Below, piece after piece: positions 1 to 7,526 of a stretch of 23,034 nucleotides of DNA. The notes beneath the pieces are model-generated. The model was not told where the DNA came from. It was given only the letters and a program-made list of their open reading frames with translations, and did not search any database. The position numbers and the translations under genes were made by a program. Position 1 is the stretch's first letter. Every line of letters begins with the position of its first letter. The stretch lies in the NCBI GenBank assembly GCA_021816645.1, contig JAKAXF010000004.1, forward strand, positions 1 through 23,034, read 5' to 3'. The stretch is from Microcaldota archaeon (GTDB lineage Archaea; Micrarchaeota; Micrarchaeia; Micrarchaeales; Micrarchaeaceae).

Positions 1-339
1 CTTGAACGCTCCCTGCGGATTTATCAGAAACAGATAGGCGAAGAACGAGAATATAAGCAGCATAACCAGAGAGAGGAGCGCCTCGTATATCTGCATTCTG
101 GACCACGTCCTCGCGTTCGGGCTGTTGATTATCCCGGCCAGAGCGAAGACTATCGCTGCTATAACTATTATCAAAAGTGTGACAATTATCGCTATGCTAG
201 AGTATTCAGTCGGTATATTCTCTATCAGCAGGGCCGCGCCGTAGAGGTGCGAGCTGATCGGGCCGAGAAGCGAAGTGTTCAAGAGTCCCGAGGCTAGGAG
301 CAGCGGGACCAAGAACGCAAACATCTTCTTCGTATTCAT
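1..339 (-). CDS. VirB6/CedA-like polytopic membrane protein, partial (C-terminus beyond window)
   Basis: The first 113 residues of a membrane protein whose remainder lies left of the window. Residues 6-25 look like a signal peptide or first helix. Helices follow at about 47-71 and 88-106, separated by a short polar stretch holding WSRMQIYE (79-86). This matches the helix, basic-x-(E/Q)-x2-E, helix arrangement at the start of the four upstream paralogues, so I place it in the same family. It begins 8 nt after the stop of the preceding gene, with an AGGTG ribosome site inside that gap, so it is the fifth member of one transcription unit. A channel role in a type IV secretion or DNA-import machine is inferred from the family resemblance and the pilin genes upstream; the diagnostic LR...R..GG segment would fall in the missing part. 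Confidence 0.7.
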   Translation of the reverse strand, partial: MNTKKMFAFLVPLLLASGLLNTSLLGPISSHLYGAALLIENIPTEYSSIAIIVTLLIIVIAAIVFALAGIINSPNARTWSRMQIYEALLSLVMLLIFSFFAYLFLINPQGAFK

Positions 340-347
340 CTTTGCAC

Positions 348-1757
348 CTATATCAGCTTCTTGAGAGTGTTTGAAGTGGCGAGGGATGGTGCACCCAGAA
401 AGTCACCCATCGTCTCAGAAAAATCTATCGTAATTATTATCGCTATTACGGCTCCGACCACGCTAAAGAGGACGGAGTTCAGTATACCTATGAGCTCTGT
501 TATCGTAGGAGTAGCGACCAGCATGTTGCCCGAAGTAGAGGGGGTAAGCAGTGCTGAAGCGCTACCGGTGATCGATCCGAGGGTTCCGCTGAGATCGCCC
601 TGAAGCCCGCTCGAAAGCATCGTAAGCGTCTCCGGAGCCGTGAGCGTATGCGTCGTTATGTCGTTGGCGTAGTAGCTCGAGTATGAGCCTACACCGAGCG
701 AGTCTGCAGCGTAGGTGTACGTTGCTACGTTGGTCGGCTGCGGAAATCTGCCTCCGGTCTCGCTGTTTACTGCTATGTGCGTTCCGGGAGTGGGATAGTC
801 AACGTAGCACGTGTCGCTTATCGATGGACATGTAGCAGTGATAGTAACAGCCTGGCCGTAGACCGCCGGATCCGGACTGATGCACAGCGTAACGCCGTTT
901 GTGGTGGTGCACGTGGACGTTGAGGTGCCAGATGGGAGCGTGAGCATGAAGTTCAGCAGAAGCGGCAATAGCACGAAGAACCCTATGAAGAAGCCGAGAA
1001 ACGCTCCGCCAGCGGCGCGGGTCCACGGAAGTGTACGTAGGACAACTCCGGTAAACAGAAATATGGGAAACAGCGAATACACTATGAACAGAAACACTGC
1101 CAGCCCCATGAGCAGCATTATGAACATCCACGTAAGGTTGTATACGAGAGTGAGGATGCTGACCTGCATAGACAATCCAGCAAGCGGACTGAAAGCAACG
1201 CCGAAGTGGTTGGGCTCTATGGATATGGTCAGGCTGGAAGCGAACTGGTAGAGCATGCCGTTGAGTGCGAGACCGAACGCAGAAGGAATCAGTGAGATGG
1301 ACGAATCTGCCAGCATGCCACACGCACTGTAGAACGGAGCGCTAGAGAACAGGGATGAACCTGTTACCGGATTTGTCGGAGGAGATGACGGAGATATCGA
1401 GCTAGACAGCGAGAACGTACCCAGGAAGATAAGGACAATGAGCACAGTGACTATTATCTCCCCGATCTCGGTCTTGCTGAATCTTGTCAGCTTGTCGATC
1501 TTGAAAGCCAGGCCAATGCCGTAAGTTATTCCTATGATCATCAGCATTATCAGTATTATAAGCAACGACACGCTGAGCATACCGTTTAGCGATGAGATGT
1601 AGTTGAATACGGAATAGCCCTGGGAGGTAAATATGGAACTGCAGACGCTCTGCCCAAGGGTCTGCGCTGAAGAGACTGACGGACGATCGGCGAGCAGCAG
1701 CAGCACCGCTAGCACGAATATGGAAAGTATTCTTTCAGTGCTTCTCTTTTTCATCAT
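348..1757 (-). CDS. VirB6/TrbL/CedA-like polytopic membrane protein with an Ig-like extracellular insert
   Basis: 469 residues. A signal peptide (about 8-31, ending near SSAQ) is followed by helices at about 60-85, 97-116, 197-228, 230-240 and 250-273, and a C-terminal helix at 424-445. FSKTEIGE (93-100) lies between the second and third hydrophobic segments. LRTLPWTRAAGG (240-251) followed by LLP (263-265) is the family signature shared with the neighbouring genes. Unlike its paralogues it carries a hydrophilic block of about 150 residues (276-420). Part of this block (residues 293-307, with SPDPAVYGQAVTITA) resembles the start of an Ig-like beta-sandwich, and four cysteines (283, 292, 310, 317) could form disulfides. 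The start codon overlaps the upstream stop by 4 nt (ATGA), implying translational coupling. A VirB6-like channel role is inferred; an exported surface protein of unknown role is the alternative. Confidence 0.75.
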   Translation of the reverse strand: MMKKRSTERILSIFVLAVLLLLADRPSVSSAQTLGQSVCSSIFTSQGYSVFNYISSLNGMLSVSLLIILIMLMIIGITYGIGLAFKIDKLTRFSKTEIGEIIVTVLIVLIFLGTFSLSSSISPSSPPTNPVTGSSLFSSAPFYSACGMLADSSISLIPSAFGLALNGMLYQFASSLTISIEPNHFGVAFSPLAGLSMQVSILTLVYNLTWMFIMLLMGLAVFLFIVYSLFPIFLFTGVVLRTLPWTRAAGGAFLGFFIGFFVLLPLLLNFMLTLPSGTSTSTCTTTNGVTLCISPDPAVYGQAVTITATCPSISDTCYVDYPTPGTHIAVNSETGGRFPQPTNVATYTYAADSLGVGSYSSYYANDITTHTLTAPETLTMLSSGLQGDLSGTLGSITGSASALLTPSTSGNMLVATPTITELIGILNSVLFSVVGAVIAIIITIDFSETMGDFLGAPSLATSNTLKKLI

Positions 1758-3130
1758 ATCAAGTTTCTAAGCCCTCCCAGGGTTGTGTCTCCGCCCATCA
1801 GACCTGAAAGGCCTTGTATCGCGGAGAGGAATATCAGCAGGTTTATCAGTGGCATGAAATACGCCGTAATGCCTATTATGCCGTACAGGTTGAGCGAATC
1901 AAATAGAGTGTGTAGCAGGTTTGACGAACCGCAGCCTACTGGCAGGTAGAAGTTCGACGGGCTCGAGAGGAAATGGCCGACGGCTGGAAGCAGTAAGCTT
2001 GCGAACGGCACGAAAGTGACCGCCATGTCCGCGAGCTCAGACCCGACGATGGTTGGATAACCGTTGATTACAGGATAGCAACCGTTGTGCGTTGCGATTG
2101 CGCCTATGCTCGGCTCGACGAAAAAGTTGAGTATATAGTTGCCGCTGCCGCTGCGGGCTGGCAGGGAAGTAGTGGGATTAAAGCCGTAGGCAGAGGGTGC
2201 GTACGCCGGCACACCGTGGCCGAGCGAGAGGTACTCCATAGAGAACACGGCAGGCAGTATCAGCACAGATGCGATAGATACAGCTATCAGCAATCCGCCT
2301 ATTTTCCTTGTGAAGAAGGTCGCCCTGAGTATGAGGCCTATGAATATCAGGTACGGCCAAAGGTACAGCAGTATAGTATACGACAGCAGCTGCGCAACGA
2401 AGGACTCGAACGCTAGCGTAAGTATCATCCCGAGCACCCTCATTGACGAGTAAGCCATTCCGTAACCGGTATAAGGAACGTAGTCTATTTCCAGCCAGAA
2501 GAGGTTCTCTGAAGTTGGCAACGGGAAGTAGCATGGCGTGCCTACGCTCATGCAGAACATGCTTTCAGGCTTTAGCGTTGACATGAAACCTATAAACGCG
2601 TCGAGGTAGTAGAATTCGTTGATGTTCGTGGCGGTCTGGTTCGTGAGATTTGCGAGCACAACCGAGGTAGCCACGAGCGGATAGTCCAGCCTGGCGGTTT
2701 GCGACGTATTGTACTCGGCGTTGTAGATCAGCGCCATCAGACCCGGATACTCTGATGACGGACCGGGAAAAACGAGGGAGGGCGCGCTGGAGAGAAGCGA
2801 CAGTTGCGTGTTCTCAGACAGGCCGAGCAGCGTGTTTGATATGGTCGTCGGATTCATGAGGAGCGTTCCGGACAGGGACGAGTAGAAGAGGTTCCCGGCC
2901 AGGACTAGGAAGAACACGACTACGAATATCAGTATCGCCGTGCCCGCGAGCTGGTAGAACTCGTTCCTCGCCGAAGCCTTGACCGTAGAGTTGTTCAGCA
3001 GATAGCCGATCATGTACCAGATCGCCAGTATTACAGAGTCAACGAAGAGAGCTATGAACACCAGGAACAGCAGCGATGACTTTACCGAAGAGAGCGATGA
3101 GAACATTAGTGCCATTGCTATCGGTATCAT
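1754..3130 (-). CDS. VirB6/TrbL/CedA-like polytopic membrane protein
   Basis: 458 residues, no clear signal peptide. Helices are seen at about 17-44, 61-83, 232-265, 278-297, 367-386 and 413-437. SARNEFYQ (53-60) sits between the first two helices, and LRATFFTRKIGG (268-279) with a Pro at 293 is the family signature. The loop between the second and third helices is long (about 85-225) and has several N-x-S/T sequons and two cysteines (193, 200); a second large loop (300-365) precedes the C-terminal pair. The C-terminal tail with MGG and a final leucine-rich stretch resembles the tail of the next gene's product. It starts 8 nt after the upstream stop and overlaps the downstream start by 4 nt. 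The likely role is part of the inner-membrane channel of a conjugation or DNA-import type apparatus, inferred from family and context. Confidence 0.72.
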   Translation of the reverse strand: MIPIAMALMFSSLSSVKSSLLFLVFIALFVDSVILAIWYMIGYLLNNSTVKASARNEFYQLAGTAILIFVVVFFLVLAGNLFYSSLSGTLLMNPTTISNTLLGLSENTQLSLLSSAPSLVFPGPSSEYPGLMALIYNAEYNTSQTARLDYPLVATSVVLANLTNQTATNINEFYYLDAFIGFMSTLKPESMFCMSVGTPCYFPLPTSENLFWLEIDYVPYTGYGMAYSSMRVLGMILTLAFESFVAQLLSYTILLYLWPYLIFIGLILRATFFTRKIGGLLIAVSIASVLILPAVFSMEYLSLGHGVPAYAPSAYGFNPTTSLPARSGSGNYILNFFVEPSIGAIATHNGCYPVINGYPTIVGSELADMAVTFVPFASLLLPAVGHFLSSPSNFYLPVGCGSSNLLHTLFDSLNLYGIIGITAYFMPLINLLIFLSAIQGLSGLMGGDTTLGGLRNLI

Positions 3131-3138
3131 ACCATCAT

Positions 3139-4260
3139 CTATACGTTGCTCCAGAAAGATGCTGCGCCTTCGATTCCTCCGTTCAGCGCCTTTGCGAGGG
3201 ACATGGCGAATCCTATCGTTATCGCTATGTTGAGCGCGAAGAGCACCACGGCCTGGAACATGAATTCCGAGACATCATTTACTATAATCGCTGGCTCGGA
3301 GAAGTCTATTGCAGTGAGAAAGTTACCCTGCGTTAGCTGCTTGAATATCGAGGATATGCTGGGCCACGAGGTGCTGCCGAATCCTGTAGTACCCGTAGTG
3401 GCGAGGAAAGTTGACACTGAAGTTACGGGATGCGAATATGTCGACTCCAGGAATACGTAAGAGGGATTCTGCGGACTGAACATCCAGTGCATTATGTAAG
3501 CGTCGAAGCCCACGACCAGAGGATATATCAGATATAGGGCTATCGCGATAGCCAGTATCGAATTGGCGGCTCCGCGCAATCCGTTCCCGCCGGCTCCGGC
3601 AAAGGCTATGGAACGCATGGCTATGGCTATAGGCAACGCTATTGTGAACATCGTGTACTGTATAATTGGAAGCGACAGGTACTGCAGGAAGAGCATGCCC
3701 AGCGAGATTATCACAAGGGGAGCGAATACGGCGAGCAGTACGGTGCTCAGTATGCCCAGGCTTATTCCAGCATCGTAGCCGAATGTTATCTTGAGGCTGA
3801 AAATTCCGTACGAGAATTCCGTCTTTGGCAGGAGCGACGAGAGACCCGAAGACGTTGCAGTAAGTATGTTGGCGTATATGTAGTAAGTTATGGATAGAGT
3901 GTAGATGTTTGATAGCAGGCCGATGCCTTTGTTGTAAACGAGGCCGCCTATGTATGAATCCGCGAGCGTGAACGGGCCGTACGGATTCCCGTTGACGGTC
4001 GTACTTATCGATGTAGCGATGTTGCAGACAGTTGTGGCGGACGCGATGAGTATAGCTATGAGAAGCGCGCTTATCATCAGCTGCGTTATCTCCATCTTGG
4101 TTATGCTGGTCAGCTTCGCGCTCGTGTTCGGAGGCGTGAGTTTGGACAGCATGTAGATTGCGGCTACTATGGAGAAGCCCACGATTATCACCAGATAGTT
4201 TATGCCTATCCAGTTGTTGGCGTTAGTGAAAGAACCATACAGCGCGCACGTATTTACCAT
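3139..4260 (-). CDS. VirB6/TrbL/CedA-like polytopic membrane protein (most diverged paralogue)
   Basis: 373 residues. The N-terminus has a cysteine at position 5 and a first helix at about 17-38, then SITKMEITQ (52-60), and a second helix at 61-81. Further helices lie at about 165-190, 196-215, 230-250 and 330-355. The family signature is stretched here: MRSIAFAGAGG (215-225), then LRG at 228-230, and the conserved YP at 246-247. It is therefore the most diverged of the set but keeps the same order of elements. The C-terminus (SFWSNV) is polar and short. It lies 9 nt after the previous gene's stop and 8 nt before the next start, as expected for one operon. Function is inferred from its paralogues; no catalytic motif is visible. 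Confidence 0.7.
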   Translation of the reverse strand: MVNTCALYGSFTNANNWIGINYLVIIVGFSIVAAIYMLSKLTPPNTSAKLTSITKMEITQLMISALLIAILIASATTVCNIATSISTTVNGNPYGPFTLADSYIGGLVYNKGIGLLSNIYTLSITYYIYANILTATSSGLSSLLPKTEFSYGIFSLKITFGYDAGISLGILSTVLLAVFAPLVIISLGMLFLQYLSLPIIQYTMFTIALPIAIAMRSIAFAGAGGNGLRGAANSILAIAIALYLIYPLVVGFDAYIMHWMFSPQNPSYVFLESTYSHPVTSVSTFLATTGTTGFGSTSWPSISSIFKQLTQGNFLTAIDFSEPAIIVNDVSEFMFQAVVLFALNIAITIGFAMSLAKALNGGIEGAASFWSNV

Positions 4261-4269
4261 TCACAACAC

Positions 4270-5439
4270 TCATGCAATCTTGAACTTTCCGATCCCGGTA
4301 GGCAACCTGCCTCCGAGCAGCCTGGCTATGTCTCCCGTTATTACAAGCCCCAGCACAAGGTCGAATATCAGCAGCAGGAACTGTGTCAGTACGTCTATCA
4401 GCGTGTAGGAGACGTAGTTGAGCGGGCCGAACACGCTTATCAGAGATGAAAGCCCCCATCCGAAACCGGTGCCGAAAGAACCAGCAGGCAGGGTGAAATA
4501 ATTGATCACAAACGTGAATATACCCAGAGCTCCAGGCAGCGAAGGCGCGGCCGGAGAAGCTTGCAGCGAGAAGATGCTGTCCACGAAGTTAGTGACCGGG
4601 GTGTTGAACGCCACGAGCAGAGCCGGATAAACCAGCGCGAGCCCTATGCCAATTGCTATGAAGGTACCGCCCAGAGGACGCAGTATGGGTACCGCGCGCA
4701 GTATTATCCCGAGCGGCAGGAAGAGCGACAGTCCTATGAATATTATAGTGCTGAAGTACTGGTACTGCATGGAAAATATGATAAGCAGCGGGAGGAGTAT
4801 GAATGAGATGTAGTCGCCTATGAACGAGCTCGTTCCCTTAGCGGCCGTATCCATTACACTGCTCGTGTAGAGATTGATATTAGACCCGAAACCAAATCCC
4901 GCAAAGAAATCTGGTATTGGTATTGGCAGGGGTATTGGTACGTACAGACTGAACGAAATAGATTTCAGCAGGTCTACTCCGTAGGTAAGGCCGAATAGTC
5001 CGTCGAACGCTGTACCGGCCCAGTCGTTCTCGTTCTGTATGTAGTTGTTGGCCGCGTTGCTGAGCCCAAGAAAGTTTGTAGTTATCTGATTGCTGGCGGT
5101 TACGGCGTTGCCTGAAAGAGTAAAGCTTGCCGACTGGCCCGCTAGAGCATCCGCTATGCCGCTCGCTATAACCAGTATGGCGAATACGGCTATTACTATC
5201 ATCGCAGACTTCGCGGTCTCCCAAAGCTCGCCCCTGTACCATTTCTTTAGGCTCTCTATCCTCAGCACTTCACCGAGCATGTAGGCCAGGGCGACGAGTG
5301 TCAGAGAGAACAGTATTGCGAGAGACGCTAGTCCCAGAGAGTCCAAAAGGGTGATCCCTAGAGAAGGCGAAGCCGCACCGGCAGTTGGAATGATAAGTGC
5401 GAGAAGCAGAGGAAATGCGAGCAGCGCCTTGTGTCGCAT
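4270..5439 (-). CDS. VirB6/TrbL/CedA-like polytopic membrane protein, first of the tandem set
   Basis: 389 residues. A signal peptide (1-23, ending near AGAA) is followed by helices at about 31-58, 77-100, 206-224, 228-247, 257-278 and 343-368. YRGELWE (68-74) lies between the first two helices, and LRAVPILRPLGG (247-258) with YP at 271-272 is the family signature. This is the clearest copy of the pattern. A proline-rich loop (about 167-177) precedes the third helix. The gene is preceded by its own TATA box and is the first of five tightly spaced paralogues on the minus strand, so it probably heads the operon. The architecture resembles VirB6/TrbL or the archaeal CedA channel proteins: few N-terminal helices, a central loop, then a conserved helix cluster. 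That assignment is by pattern, not by database search. Confidence 0.75.
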   Translation of the reverse strand: MRHKALLAFPLLLALIIPTAGAASPSLGITLLDSLGLASLAILFSLTLVALAYMLGEVLRIESLKKWYRGELWETAKSAMIVIAVFAILVIASGIADALAGQSASFTLSGNAVTASNQITTNFLGLSNAANNYIQNENDWAGTAFDGLFGLTYGVDLLKSISFSLYVPIPLPIPIPDFFAGFGFGSNINLYTSSVMDTAAKGTSSFIGDYISFILLPLLIIFSMQYQYFSTIIFIGLSLFLPLGIILRAVPILRPLGGTFIAIGIGLALVYPALLVAFNTPVTNFVDSIFSLQASPAAPSLPGALGIFTFVINYFTLPAGSFGTGFGWGLSSLISVFGPLNYVSYTLIDVLTQFLLLIFDLVLGLVITGDIARLLGGRLPTGIGKFKIA

Positions 5440-5495
5440 AATATATCGTATAAACTTTTAGAAATAGACTTTATAAGCGTTTCTTATTTTTCTAT
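5440..5495 (-). promoter_or_regulatory. Archaeal promoter for the five-gene membrane operon
   Basis: On the minus strand a TATA box reading TTATAAAG sits at 5469-5477. A start about 26 nt downstream would fall near 5447, giving a leader of roughly 8 nt before the ATG at 5439. No ribosome site fits in such a short leader, so the first gene would be nearly leaderless. A second AT-rich stretch lies closer to the gene (5446-5455). Confidence 0.55.
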
Positions 5496-6227
5496 TCATC
5501 TTTTCAGCATCGCGAATCTTTTGAGGTACATCTGGCTCTGTAGCAGCACTAGAAACGGCAGCACAAGCACAGCGTTGAATATCAGCATGGCGAACGATGA
5601 GACTATGGTAGGGCTTGCGAGCGTGAACAGGCCGTCGAATATAGCAAGCGACGCCGCGGCTATGAACACCCAGAGAAGGAAGTAATCGAAGCGTTTTATG
5701 AAAAACTTAAGGCTCATCTCCATCGCGCGCCTGATCCTGAAGTCGTCTATCACTATAGAAGAGGGAGCGTAGAAGAAGAATGGAGTAAGCAGCAGCACGG
5801 CCACGTAGTACACAAACTCTGGAGCGTTGAGCATGTAGAACGCTATGTCGAGCAGCGACAGAATGACGATGAAGAGGAGGAGCACGCCGAACACCCTCGT
5901 CGTGTATTTCTCCAGGCCGTCGAAGACCTCCTTCTTTATGCGGATGTGCACGCGCTCGTGCTTGGTTATTATGTTTATCGCAACTATCGCAAAGCTCAGG
6001 AATATCAGCGAGAAGAAGACCGAGGCGATTATGACAGAGAAATTCAGCACGTTGAGGTTGGCTATCTCGCTGGCCGTCCTCACGAATATGCCGCCCATGT
6101 CGTTGTATGTCGGGAAGGCGGCGAAGACTGGTATGAGTATCGCTATGACAAATGATAGCGAGAATAAAAGGAGTATACGCAGGTTTGAAACGTAAGCGTC
6201 GACTGTGTATTTGATAACGTTGGCCAC
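5496..6227 (-). CDS. Six-helix membrane protein of unknown function
   Basis: 243 residues with hydrophobic segments at about 17-38, 62-87, 112-134, 138-153, 183-204 and 211-229. Between the fourth and fifth is a charged cytoplasmic-looking stretch with the pattern APSSIVIDD...AMEMSLKFFIKRF (154-180). This recurs in widespread archaeal and bacterial membrane proteins related to the GPDPase_memb/DUF4013-like families, which have no known activity; I recognise the pattern only loosely. The start is a GTG at 6227; no in-frame ATG lies near the N-terminus and no ribosome site precedes it, while AT-rich TATA-like sequence at 6240-6264 suggests a leaderless transcript. It stands between the pilin genes and the channel-protein operon on the same strand, so it may belong to the same system, but nothing in the protein itself shows that. 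Confidence 0.6.
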   Translation of the reverse strand: MANVIKYTVDAYVSNLRILLLFSLSFVIAILIPVFAAFPTYNDMGGIFVRTASEIANLNVLNFSVIIASVFFSLIFLSFAIVAINIITKHERVHIRIKKEVFDGLEKYTTRVFGVLLLFIVILSLLDIAFYMLNAPEFVYYVAVLLLTPFFFYAPSSIVIDDFRIRRAMEMSLKFFIKRFDYFLLWVFIAAASLAIFDGLFTLASPTIVSSFAMLIFNAVLVLPFLVLLQSQMYLKRFAMLKR

Positions 6228-6273
6228 GGCAACACTCAGATATAATTAAATGGAAAACAATAAATAGGTGCGC

Positions 6274-6295
6274 CGTGCGTCACCAGAATCGCACG
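6274..6295. repeat. Small perfect inverted repeat between pilin gene and membrane-protein gene
   Basis: CGTGCG (6274-6279) and CGCACG (6290-6295) form a 6-bp perfect stem around a 10-nt loop. It lies downstream of the shorter pilin gene and upstream of the next gene on the same strand, so it could be a processing or regulatory hairpin or an operator. Chance cannot be excluded for a stem this short. Confidence 0.35.
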
Positions 6296-6317
6296 CTTAT
6301 CGCTACTGGTTTAAGAG

Positions 6318-6350
6318 ATCAAAAGTAAAAGGAAAAGAAAAATAAGATTT
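6318..6350 (-). terminator. U-rich terminator after the shorter pilin gene
   Basis: Directly after the TGA stop of the pilin gene the minus strand reads a nearly continuous run of T clusters (TTATTTTTCTTTTCC, then TTTTACTTTT). Archaeal RNA polymerase terminates at such T-rich stretches without a hairpin. It would separate abundant pilin mRNA from the downstream membrane genes. Confidence 0.55.
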
Positions 6351-6752
6351 TCAGGTTGAGGGTGAGGGGCAGAGGCTTGATGCAGTGATTGAGGAGTTTC
6401 CTGAGATTACCCCTATTATGTAGCCCGCGGAGAGCGCGATTATTACGCCAGCGATTCCGCCTACTATCATACCCATGCCGTAGCCCTGCAATGATCCCTT
6501 AAGGTTACCGGGCAGCACGTGGGCCGCTGCGTACATAACTCCGCCCAGTATTATAAGCACGAGACCGATTATGAATACCACTGTATGAATTATAGTATAT
6601 ACATTACAAAGAGCAGTCGATATACTCGATACGGCGGCGCTTGTCGTGTTATTCGCAGAGACAGCGATGTTCGCCCCGAAGAACCCGAAAACCGTCAATA
6701 GGAGCATCAGCCTGCTTAGCACGCTGTAGGAAAAAATGTTTGATATCCTCAT
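6351..6752 (-). CDS. VirB2/CedA1-like pilin (short form)
   Basis: 133 residues. Signal peptide or first hydrophobic segment at 12-33, a Ser/Thr-rich spacer, then two helices at about 53-75 and 92-117 joined by a short basic-containing turn with LPGNLKGSLQGYG (80-92). The helix 1 end GLVLIILGGVMY (63-74) and the Gly-rich second helix are typical of VirB2/TrbC-type pilins and of the archaeal Ced/Ted pilins: small, signal-bearing, two helices with a short polar loop. Cysteines at 49 and 128 flank the hairpin and are kept in the longer paralogue, so a disulfide between the exposed ends is plausible. About 50 of 68 residues match the paralogue across the hairpin. It has its own promoter and a T-rich terminator, which fits a highly expressed structural subunit. 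Confidence 0.72.
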   Translation of the reverse strand: MRISNIFSYSVLSRLMLLLTVFGFFGANIAVSANNTTSAAVSSISTALCNVYTIIHTVVFIIGLVLIILGGVMYAAAHVLPGNLKGSLQGYGMGMIVGGIAGVIIALSAGYIIGVISGNSSITASSLCPSPST

Positions 6753-6792
6753 TTTACCACTTTTTAATCTCTATGTAGTTTCTACCCAATTG

Positions 6793-6806
6793 TTTAAAAA
6801 TATATC
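6793..6806 (-). promoter_or_regulatory. TATA box of the short pilin gene
   Basis: The minus strand reads ATATATTTTTA at 6795-6805. A transcript start about 26 nt downstream would be near 6774, leaving a leader of about 22 nt before the ATG at 6752, with a weak GTGGT ribosome site close to the start. Confidence 0.5.
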
Positions 6807-6845
6807 GTTTTGAGTGTAAAGTGTGGCGTTTAGCGGTAGTTTTCG

Positions 6846-7526
6846 TCATGTAGGGCATAGCGTACCTATCGAAATACCAGGCGATATCATGCTTATTATG
6901 AAGCCCGCGGAGAGCGCGATTATTACTCCGGCTACGCCACCCACTATCATACCCATGCCGTAGCCCTGCAGAGATCCCCTCAGCTGCCCAGGCAGTATGT
7001 TGCCTACAGCGTACATAACGCCTCCGAGCGTTATAAGGACAAGCCCTATAAGGAAGACTACGCTGTGCACCAAGCTGTATATGCTGCAAAGCGCGGTAGA
7101 AATGCTGCTTGTCGCAGAACCGCCTCCTGGAGAGCTTGTTGAAGAGGTAGAGGATGTGGCAGAAGTCGAACCAGAAGTGGCGGAGTTCGTACCAGTGCTT
7201 GTAGCCGCATTGGTAGAAATGATTTGCACACAGTTATAACCTGTACGATACCTGCAGAAGTTGTTTGTTTGAGATCTGCATGTGTAACCACTAGGGCAGA
7301 AACCGTAATAGCACCCACCGCAAGGCCTCATTTGTGCAAGAGTTTTTGGATCTGCTGGTGTGACGTTCGTGGGGTGCATAGGGTAGAACTTTACCTGCGC
7401 GTACTGAACCGAAGCGCCGTACGAGATTCCCGAGCCGTTCAGCTGGTAGAGCGTCAGGGATATAAGCAGCAAGGAGAAGAGAGCCGGCAGAGCTCTTGAA
7501 ATAAAACGGCCGGTAATATTAATCAC
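6846..7526 (-). CDS. VirB2/CedA1-like pilin with cysteine-rich N-terminal extension
   Basis: 226 residues. A hydrophobic signal (about 10-30) leads into a secreted domain of about 75 residues with six cysteines (69, 72, 77, 83, 91, 99). A Ser/Thr/Gly linker (102-143) follows, then a C-terminal two-helix pilin domain (147-226) nearly the same as the short pilin, including the LITLGGVMY and LQGYGMGMI motifs and the flanking cysteines 147 and 224. The linker is low-complexity and likely glycosylated or flexible. The layout suggests a decorated or minor subunit, for example a tip or adhesive pilin, next to the plain major subunit. Start: the GTG at 7526 is the only candidate near the signal peptide because a stop codon lies four codons upstream in frame; it overlaps a GGTGAT Shine-Dalgarno-like sequence, and a TATA box 30 nt away suggests a nearly leaderless transcript. 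Confidence 0.7.
   Translation of the reverse strand: MINITGRFISRALPALFSLLLISLTLYQLNGSGISYGASVQYAQVKFYPMHPTNVTPADPKTLAQMRPCGGCYYGFCPSGYTCRSQTNNFCRYRTGYNCVQIISTNAATSTGTNSATSGSTSATSSTSSTSSPGGGSATSSISTALCSIYSLVHSVVFLIGLVLITLGGVMYAVGNILPGQLRGSLQGYGMGMIVGGVAGVIIALSAGFIISMISPGISIGTLCPT

Noticed and set aside
799..1323. 174-residue minus-strand frame overlapping the channel-protein gene
   Set aside because: Shadow of the larger gene in another frame; composition (many His, Arg, Cys) is not protein-like and no start signal is seen.
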